In this document: one piece after another, positions 1-6,264 of the stretch
Layout of the letters: every line of letters starts with the position of its first letter
How positions within the stretch are numbered: position 1 is the stretch's first letter
Origin: Nitrospinota bacterium
GTDB lineage: Bacteria > Nitrospinota > Nitrospinia > Nitrospinales > VA-1
Assembly (NCBI GenBank): GCA_022567815.1
Contig: JADFGI010000091.1
Location: forward strand, 1-9,483
Direction of reading: 5' to 3'
Length of the DNA: 9,483 nucleotides
The notes under the pieces: model-generated
Database searches by the model: none
Seen by the model: only the letters and a program-made list of their open reading frames with translations
Told to the model about the DNA's origin: nothing
Position numbers and translations under genes: made by a program

Positions 1-183
1 GGTTACAAAATCCATGCAGTTTGTTCTATTGAAGGTGTTTTTAAAAGTTTTGATATAAGCAAAGCCTCAGTCCATGATATTCATTATTTAAATGATATTA
101 AAAACCAATTTAAGAATTGTGTTATTTTAGGAGATAAAGGGTATTTCAGTCAATCACTCATTAGATTTTTAGTAAATAATTAA
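1..183 (+). pseudogene. IS982-like transposase remnant, open at the left edge and truncated at the C-terminus
   Basis: Frame 1 is open from the first base to a TAA at 181-183 and gives 60 residues. It contains GYKIHAVCS near the start, then SKASVHDIHYL and GDKGYF, which I recognise as the central catalytic part of IS982-family DDE transposases; the aspartate of GDKGY is taken to be the second acidic residue of the triad. In that family roughly 80 or more residues should follow, including the final catalytic glutamate. Here only about a dozen residues follow GDKGY before the stop, and I find no continuation in the other forward frames just downstream, so this looks like a real truncation, not a single frameshift. 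The 5' part lies outside the window. The stretch is clearly more AT-rich than the genes to its right, consistent with acquired DNA. No terminal inverted repeat was recognised. Confidence 0.75.
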
Positions 184-318
184 TATTCTGTATATTATGA
201 TAATATTTAATACATAAATATTACACAAAACAAAAATTTTATAGTTTATATAAATATATAAAATCTTTGTAAAACCAATAAATTCAACCATAATTTAGCT
301 AGTAAACCGTTATTCACC

Positions 319-347
319 TTGAAATTATTTCAGTAGGCTTGTAAACT
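319..347 (+). promoter_or_regulatory. candidate sigma70-type promoter for the ATPase cluster
   Basis: TTGAAA at 319-324 (5 of 6 matches to the -35 consensus) is followed after exactly 17 bases by TAAACT at 342-347 (4 of 6 to the -10 consensus). Transcription would start near 354, leaving a leader of about 40 bases before the ATG at 395. It lies in a 211-base AT-rich gap (184-394) between the transposase remnant and the first ATPase gene. AT-rich DNA yields such matches by chance, so this is only a candidate. The same gap has an all-AT palindrome with 7-base arms around one base (192-206), which I do not assign a role. Confidence 0.35.
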
Positions 348-394
348 GATATTTCGTTCCCAAAACATTTTATTAAATTTTTATTTTTTGCTAA

Positions 395-3300
395 ATGGCA
401 TTTTTCTCTAAATTAATGCGTTCAGGAAAGCCCAGATACACTGGAAACAATCCTGATTTCAAAAATGATTCACACTTCCAGGAAACCCATTCCAACTCCT
501 CTATCGAGGAGAATCATTCCTCAACTGAGGATGATATTTCAACCATCGATGAAGAATTAGCATTTATTCTGGACCGCAAAGAAACTCAGAATAGCGACAA
601 TTCCCCGAATAAAGGTTCCAATCAGGATTCAAACGCCGCCAGATCCAGAAACGATCTGCCACCCACAAGGCAACAGGAAAGAAGATTCGATAGAAGAGCG
701 GGCGACAAAGTCAAACCTCTGATGAATAAAATCTTATCCGCGCCCAGCATCAAAGGCATCTTTCCAACCCTGATCGAAGATCTTAAAACCATTTTCAACA
801 GCCAAGCGGTAATCCTCTATTCCATAGATCATGGAAACAAACAGCTTTATTCCCACAATGTTCCCAAGACAGAAACAAATGAATTTCGTCTGGATATTTC
901 TCCCAATAGTCTGGCTGGGAATTGCGCAATCACTGGGAAAACTATTAATATTGCAGATGCCTATTCCACAAACGAATTGAAACAATATGTCCCCCATCTG
1001 GTTCATAACGATACCTGGGATAAATTGACTCAATCCAAAACCAAATCCGTATTGGTAGTGGCTTTACCCTATGAAAAAAAGCTGGTGGGCGTTCTTGAAA
1101 TCATAAATAAAAACGGCGGAGAGAAGTTTTCTGAAGGGGATGAACGCCAGGCAAAAGAACTGGCGACCACGCTTGGAACCGCTTTGGTCAAACTGAAAAA
1201 CGAGGAAATTGAAGAAAAAGTTCGATCAACGGGGCACGCAATCCACTCAGCTAAAAATTTGGATAACATTCTTCTGGACCTAAGTCTCAAAAGTTCGATT
1301 ATAGATGCCTTTGATGCGGAGCTGGTTACTATCTATGCCATCGACCTGGCAAAGAACGAAATTTATTCCAAAATAAAATCTGGAACTTCCTTTAAGGAAA
1401 TTCGCCTTCCAGTCTCCAATAAAAGTATTGCCGGTTGCGTGGCGCTAGAAAAAAAACCTGTCAACATTGGCGACATTTCCAATCGGGACGAACTGAAAAG
1501 TTACCATCCCGATCTTAAATTTGACAAATCCTGGGATAAAAAATCCGGGATCACGACAAAATCCATGCTGGTCTACCCCCTGCTTCACAATAATAAGACG
1601 ATGGGGATACTGCAACTAAGCAATAAAAAGAATGGCGAAAAATTCAACTCTTTCGATCAAAAAAATGCGCTGTTCATTGCCGATCATTTGGCGCTGGCTT
1701 TTTACAATCAAAAAATGATGTCCCGAAAGAGGCGGAACAAATTCGGCTACCTCGTGGAAAATGGAATCCTTTCACAAGACGAATTGAACAACGCCATTTC
1801 CAAAGCGCGAAAAGACCGGATAGATATTGAAGTTATCTTACTGGGCGAATTAAAGTTAAAGCGAAAAGATATCGGGAAATCCCTTCAAGATTTTTATGAG
1901 ATTCCCTATACAGGCTACAGCGACTCAATTAGCCTTCCCCAGCAAATATTTGCAGGATTAAATAAAAACTATCTCGTTAAAAACCATTGGGTTCCAATTC
2001 AGTATTCAGCCACGAAACTCACCATTCTCATCGATGATCCATTAAATGAGGACAAGATCAGCAACATCAAAATGATCTTTCCAAAAAAACACATCGATTT
2101 TAAAATCGGTTTAAAAGCGGACATCGAGGATTTTTTATATATCGGCCTTTCCGACCACTCCCTGAAAGAAGAAGTTGATGAAACGGCGCCCCAAACCGAG
2201 GAATTATCATCTCTTTTAGATGCCCTCACTGATGAGCGGGCCGATGCCTCGGTTGATTTCGGTTATGCCGTCGAAGAATCGGTTGATGCAATCAGCGAAA
2301 CAGACAGCACCATCGTTCGGCTCGTCAATAAAATCCTGATCGATGCCTACGATCAGGGCGTTTCCGATGTTCACATAGAACCAGGAACAGGAAAAAATGA
2401 CCTCAGGGTCCGATTCAGAAAAGACGGGACTTGCAGGGTTTATCAAAGGATACCTTATCTTTACAAGCAGGCCATTATTTCCAGGATAAAAATCATGTCC
2501 CGTTTGGACATAGCGGAAAAAAGAATGCCCCAGGATGGCAAAATAAAAATGAAGTATGGGAGAAAAGAAATTGAATTCCGTGTCGCAACCTGTCCCACGG
2601 TAGGCGGAAATGAGGACGCTGTTCTTCGGATTCTAGCATCCAGCAAGCCGATTCCTCTGGAACAAATGCATTTCAGTAAGCAAAACCTGGATTGGATCTA
2701 CCAAATGATTACCAAACCTTATGGCCTGATATTGGTGGTCGGTCCGACAGGTTCGGGGAAAACCACCACCCTTCATTCATGCCTGGGGCATATTAATAAT
2801 GATGAAAGGAAAATCTGGACGGCTGAAGACCCGGTTGAAATCACCCAGGAGGGATTGAGGCAGGTACAGATGCTGGACAAAATCGGTTTGAATTTTGCCA
2901 AGGCAATGCGATCTTTTCTTCGCGGAGACCCGGATGTCATCATGGTCGGAGAAATGCGCGATTCCGAAACCGCTTCCATTGGGCTGGAAGCTTCACTAAC
3001 GGGGCATCTTGTCTTCAGTACTCTGCACACCAATTCCGCTCCTGAAACAATCACTCGCCTTCTGGATATGGGGATGAACCCTCTCAATTTCGCGGACGCT
3101 ATTTTACTGATTGCCGCGCAAAGGCTTGTCAAGACGCTGTGCAAGGAATGCAAGGAAGATTATCACCCCAGCAAAGAAGAATTTGAAATCATGGTGCAAG
3201 AGTATGGGGAAAAGGATTTTGCCAAGTTAGACATTAAATTCACAAAGGACCTAAAATTAAAAAAACCCGTAGGATGCTCATCCTGCATGGATACGGGTTA

Positions 3301-3499
3301 TTTAGGCCGAATGGCCATACACGAGATTCTACTGGGAACGCCAGAAATGAAGCGGAAAATCATGCATAAAGAGCTGGTGGATGAGATCCGGAAATTGGCA
3401 AAACAGGAAGGAATGACGACTTTAAAACAAGACGGAATTCAAAAGGTTTTTCAAGGCCATTGTGATCTCAAACAAGTTTTAACGGTCTCCTCGGTATGA
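395..3499 (+). CDS. GspE/PilB-family secretion or pilus assembly ATPase with two N-terminal GAF domains
   Basis: This is a 1034-residue cytoplasmic AAA-like ATPase of the type II secretion / type IV pilus assembly family, roughly twice the usual 500-570 residues because of its sensor half. Visible parts: a polar, probably disordered N-terminus (1-110); GAF1 (about 115-268) and GAF2 (about 285-440); an MshEN/GspE N-terminal-like domain (about 446-582); an acidic linker; and the ATPase from about 633. Catalytic motifs are intact: Walker A GPTGSGKT at 783-790, Asp box WTAEDPVEI from 808, Walker B with E853 in GEMRD, and His box with H871 and H878. C916/C919 and C961/C964 form the tetracysteine zinc motif that separates GspE/PilB from PilT retraction motors. 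GAF1 carries N238-K239, F245 and D249-E250 (an NKFDE signature). By family it should hydrolyse ATP to drive pseudopilus or pilus assembly under an inner-membrane platform protein. The substrate machine is unknown. The ATG at 395 has no clear ribosome binding site; a second in-frame ATG at 416 would remove only seven residues. The next paralogue starts 55 bases downstream, so co-transcription is likely. Confidence 0.9.
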   Translation: MAFFSKLMRSGKPRYTGNNPDFKNDSHFQETHSNSSIEENHSSTEDDISTIDEELAFILDRKETQNSDNSPNKGSNQDSNAARSRNDLPPTRQQERRFDRRAGDKVKPLMNKILSAPSIKGIFPTLIEDLKTIFNSQAVILYSIDHGNKQLYSHNVPKTETNEFRLDISPNSLAGNCAITGKTINIADAYSTNELKQYVPHLVHNDTWDKLTQSKTKSVLVVALPYEKKLVGVLEIINKNGGEKFSEGDERQAKELATTLGTALVKLKNEEIEEKVRSTGHAIHSAKNLDNILLDLSLKSSIIDAFDAELVTIYAIDLAKNEIYSKIKSGTSFKEIRLPVSNKSIAGCVALEKKPVNIGDISNRDELKSYHPDLKFDKSWDKKSGITTKSMLVYPLLHNNKTMGILQLSNKKNGEKFNSFDQKNALFIADHLALAFYNQKMMSRKRRNKFGYLVENGILSQDELNNAISKARKDRIDIEVILLGELKLKRKDIGKSLQDFYEIPYTGYSDSISLPQQIFAGLNKNYLVKNHWVPIQYSATKLTILIDDPLNEDKISNIKMIFPKKHIDFKIGLKADIEDFLYIGLSDHSLKEEVDETAPQTEELSSLLDALTDERADASVDFGYAVEESVDAISETDSTIVRLVNKILIDAYDQGVSDVHIEPGTGKNDLRVRFRKDGTCRVYQRIPYLYKQAIISRIKIMSRLDIAEKRMPQDGKIKMKYGRKEIEFRVATCPTVGGNEDAVLRILASSKPIPLEQMHFSKQNLDWIYQMITKPYGLILVVGPTGSGKTTTLHSCLGHINNDERKIWTAEDPVEITQEGLRQVQMLDKIGLNFAKAMRSFLRGDPDVIMVGEMRDSETASIGLEASLTGHLVFSTLHTNSAPETITRLLDMGMNPLNFADAILLIAAQRLVKTLCKECKEDYHPSKEEFEIMVQEYGEKDFAKLDIKFTKDLKLKKPVGCSSCMDTGYLGRMAIHEILLGTPEMKRKIMHKELVDEIRKLAKQEGMTTLKQDGIQKVFQGHCDLKQVLTVSSV

Positions 3500-3554
3500 A
3501 TTCGGATATCACAGGACAATTTAGCAATATTTTTTCTAATTAACGGAAATAGCA

Positions 3555-6044
3555 ATGGAAAACAATTTAAACGAAGTTTCCTACCAAAACCATATTGAGG
3601 GAATAACCAGAGAGATTCATGAACGTGTCCAGTCTGCGGAAAATATGAAGGAGTCTCTTCCCGAATTGATTGAGGATTTAAAATTTTATTTTGACTGCGA
3701 GGCCGTCACTATTTTTGGCTTTGACCAATCCAACCATCAACTATATTCCACAAACTATATATCCGATGCGATATCTGAAATCAGAGTTGATGTTTCTCTA
3801 AACAACCTGGCTGGGTATGTAGCCGGCACCGGAAACTCTTTAAATATCAAAAATGCTAAAGATAAAAAGGAGTTGGCCCAATACCATCCCCAATTGGCTC
3901 ACGGCTCAAAATGGGACAAAACTTTGGGGTTCACCACAAACTCGATAATCGTTGTTCCGATTTCTTTTAATCAGAATCTGATCGGAATTCTGGAAGTTAT
4001 CAACAAAAAAAGCGACGAAGCATTTTCTGACCAGGATTTGAAAATGGCGCAGGATATTGCTCCAGCTTTGGGTTTTGTTCTGATGAGACTTGATAATGAC
4101 AGACTCCAGAAAAATCACCCAATACCAGAAACCATCTCCGAATCTAACGACCTCCCTCCAACAGAGCCACATGTGGATAAAGAAGATGCGGACAAGCAGG
4201 GTACAAATACGGATAGACGAAATACGAATAGGCGAAGTACGAATAGGCGAGATTTGGATAAAGCAGAGGAAATCCCCAAACAAAAACCGACAAAATTCAG
4301 TTATTTGATCGACAATAATTTAATCACGGGGAGAATACTAGACTCTTCCATTGCCAATGCCATAAATAATCATGTCGATCTAGAAACCGTTTTGATGGAT
4401 AGCGTGGGATTAAAACGGAAACAATTAGGATTATCCTTGGAAAATTTTTACAATCTGCCCTATTACGGTTTCGACAAATCAATTATCCTTCCGCAAAAGA
4501 TTTTAGGGGGACTGAATAAAAATTTTCTGGCTAAAAATTTTTGGCTCCCTATTCAATCCGACAATTCAAAAGTTGTTATTTTAATCAACGATCCAGCCGA
4601 TCTCGACAAGATACAGAACATAAAACATATTTTTCCAAAAAAGGAAATTAAATTCAAAGTAGGTCTTAAGGTTGACATCATTGACTTTTTCACATCCATT
4701 TTGGAACAAAATGGAAGTTTTCTTGAACCTGTTAAATCCGAGAAAATGTCCTCCTTATTAAACAACCTTCAGGATGAAAGTGAAGAGACACAGTTGATAA
4801 CAACTATCGACGAGGACCTCAACGATTCCGACGACATAAATGAGGGCGACAGCGGAATCATCCGTCTCGTCAATAATGTATTGATTGACGCTTATGAACG
4901 TGGAGTTTCCGATATCCATATTGAACCGGGAATGGAAAAAGATAATGTTTTAATCCGGTTCAGGAAAGACGGGGAATGCTCAACTTATGAGGAAATTCCT
5001 TTCCTCTACAAACATGCCATTGTTTCCAGGATCAAGATAATGGCCCAATTGGACATAGCAGAAAGACGGGTACCCCAGGATGGAAAATTTAAAATCCGAT
5101 ACGGAAGGAACAATATTGAATTCCGTGTGGCCACTTGCCCCACGGTGGGAGGAAATGAAGATGTTGTATTGAGAATTCTCGCAAAAAATGAACAGCTTCC
5201 CCTGGATGAAATGAATTTTAGCGAGCAGAACCTTCAATTGATTCATAAAAGTCTTGCCAAACCCTATGGCTTGATATTGGTCGTGGGCCCCACCGGTTCA
5301 GGGAAAACCACCACCCTTCACTCCTGCCTGGGTTCCATCAACACTCCAAAGAAAAAGATTTGGACCGTGGAAGACCCGGTTGAAATTACCCAAAAAGGCA
5401 TTCGTCAGGTGCAAACGCTAGAGAAAAAGGGTTTGAATTTCGCTCGCGCCATGCGGTCGTTTCTCAGGTGCGACCCCGATGTCATCATGGTAGGTGAAAT
5501 GCGCGATACAGAAACGGCCTCTATTGGTTTGGAAGCGTCATTGACCGGCCACCTGGTCTTCAGCACCCTCCACACCAACTCCGCGCCGGAAACTATCACC
5601 CGGTTGTTGGACATGGGAATGAACCCATTAAATTTTGCCGACTCCTTAATATTGATCGCGGCCCAACGGCTGGTCAAAACCCTTTGCAAACATTGCCGTG
5701 AAGATTATCATCCCTCACAGGAAGAATTCGATACCCTTGTAAATGAATATGGCGAGGAACAATTTCAAAAGCTGGACATCTCTTACGACAGTAGCCTGGC
5801 TCTGGGAAAACCAGTGGGATGCGAGCTTTGCGGTGACACCGGCTATGCGGGACGCACCGCCATCCATGAACTCATGGAAGGAACTCAAGCCATTAAACGG
5901 ATGATCGTCAAACAGGCATCGGCAGGTGAACTCAGGACCCTGGCTATTGAGGAAGGAATGAGCACCCTCAAACAAGATGGAATCCAAAAAGTATTTAAGG
6001 GTGACTGTGACCTGAAACAAGTCCTAGCCGTTTGTATTATTTAA
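3555..6044 (+). CDS. GspE/PilB-family ATPase with one N-terminal GAF domain (second tandem paralogue)
   Basis: This 829-residue paralogue of the preceding gene has one GAF domain (about 20-178), a charged linker (about 181-245) containing a pentapeptide repeat, an MshEN/GspE N-terminal-like domain (about 246-380), a second acidic linker and the ATPase (about 432-829). Its motor half looks fully competent: Walker A GPTGSGKT at 578-585, Asp box WTVEDPVEI, Walker B E648 in GEMRD, His-box H666 and H673, and zinc cysteines C711/C714 and C756/C759. The ATPase half is very close to that of the first protein, with 44 consecutive identical residues (653-696 here, 858-901 there). The GAF domain keeps NK-x5-F-x3-D (N150-K151, F157, D161) but not the final glutamate. 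The likely role is an ATP-driven motor for pilus or pseudopilus assembly, with ligand input through GAF. The start at 3555 is preceded by a weak GGA seven bases upstream, the nearest thing to a ribosome binding site in the cluster. Confidence 0.9.
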   Translation: MENNLNEVSYQNHIEGITREIHERVQSAENMKESLPELIEDLKFYFDCEAVTIFGFDQSNHQLYSTNYISDAISEIRVDVSLNNLAGYVAGTGNSLNIKNAKDKKELAQYHPQLAHGSKWDKTLGFTTNSIIVVPISFNQNLIGILEVINKKSDEAFSDQDLKMAQDIAPALGFVLMRLDNDRLQKNHPIPETISESNDLPPTEPHVDKEDADKQGTNTDRRNTNRRSTNRRDLDKAEEIPKQKPTKFSYLIDNNLITGRILDSSIANAINNHVDLETVLMDSVGLKRKQLGLSLENFYNLPYYGFDKSIILPQKILGGLNKNFLAKNFWLPIQSDNSKVVILINDPADLDKIQNIKHIFPKKEIKFKVGLKVDIIDFFTSILEQNGSFLEPVKSEKMSSLLNNLQDESEETQLITTIDEDLNDSDDINEGDSGIIRLVNNVLIDAYERGVSDIHIEPGMEKDNVLIRFRKDGECSTYEEIPFLYKHAIVSRIKIMAQLDIAERRVPQDGKFKIRYGRNNIEFRVATCPTVGGNEDVVLRILAKNEQLPLDEMNFSEQNLQLIHKSLAKPYGLILVVGPTGSGKTTTLHSCLGSINTPKKKIWTVEDPVEITQKGIRQVQTLEKKGLNFARAMRSFLRCDPDVIMVGEMRDTETASIGLEASLTGHLVFSTLHTNSAPETITRLLDMGMNPLNFADSLILIAAQRLVKTLCKHCREDYHPSQEEFDTLVNEYGEEQFQKLDISYDSSLALGKPVGCELCGDTGYAGRTAIHELMEGTQAIKRMIVKQASAGELRTLAIEEGMSTLKQDGIQKVFKGDCDLKQVLAVCII
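4206..4250 (+). repeat. in-gene 15-base tandem repeat, three copies, encoding [N/S]T[N/D]RR
   Basis: Three direct 15-base units (4206-4220, 4221-4235, 4236-4250) lie in the linker between the GAF and MshEN-like domains of the second ATPase. They encode NTDRR, NTNRR and STNRR, residues 218-232. Units two and three differ by one base; unit one differs from unit two at two bases. A related arginine-rich stretch, ERRFDRRAGD, lies near residues 95-104 of the first ATPase. The third ATPase has no such repeat in its much shorter linker. Confidence 0.85.
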
Positions 6045-6172
6045 CCGTTTAAAAATATAGGTTTACCGTATTTCTAAAAAGACCGTTGTTTTTCCCTCCT
6101 TATTTTTTCCCAAAATTTTTAAAATTTATGGTATTAATCTTACGGGTAACTGTAAATTTTTCAATTTCAATC

Positions 6173-6204
6173 ATCAATAGCATCGGACATCAATATCATC
6201 GGAA
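6173..6204 (+). repeat. imperfect 16-base tandem direct repeat in the leader of the third ATPase gene
   Basis: ATCAATAGCATCGGAC (6173-6188) is followed immediately by ATCAATATCATCGGAA (6189-6204), matching at 14 of 16 positions. It sits 60-92 bases before the ATG at 6265, in the 220-base gap after the second ATPase gene. Two adjacent copies one and a half helical turns apart could be a binding site for a dimeric regulator, but nothing else supports that. The rest of this gap contains a pyrimidine-rich stretch (about 6086-6110), an AT-only palindrome at 6113-6127 and no convincing promoter or coding sequence. Confidence 0.45.
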
Positions 6205-6264
6205 ACCGCCGGGGACCATTCCAATACCGGGAATTGTTGGGATTGCCGATATTAAACCACCATC

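Noticed and set aside
192..206. Perfect palindrome ATATTAT-G-ATAATAT in the first intergenic gap
   Set aside because: It is all A/T around one base in very AT-rich DNA, so a chance origin is likely and no known site is matched.
4090..4308. Plus-strand open frame of 72 codons inside the second ATPase gene
   Set aside because: It is an alternate-frame reading of the linker, and its repetitive RI-rich product simply reflects the 15-base tandem repeat.
395..6044. Tandem ATPase copies as a possible assembly duplication
   Set aside because: The copies differ by many silent substitutions even where the protein is identical, and their N-terminal halves differ in domain content.
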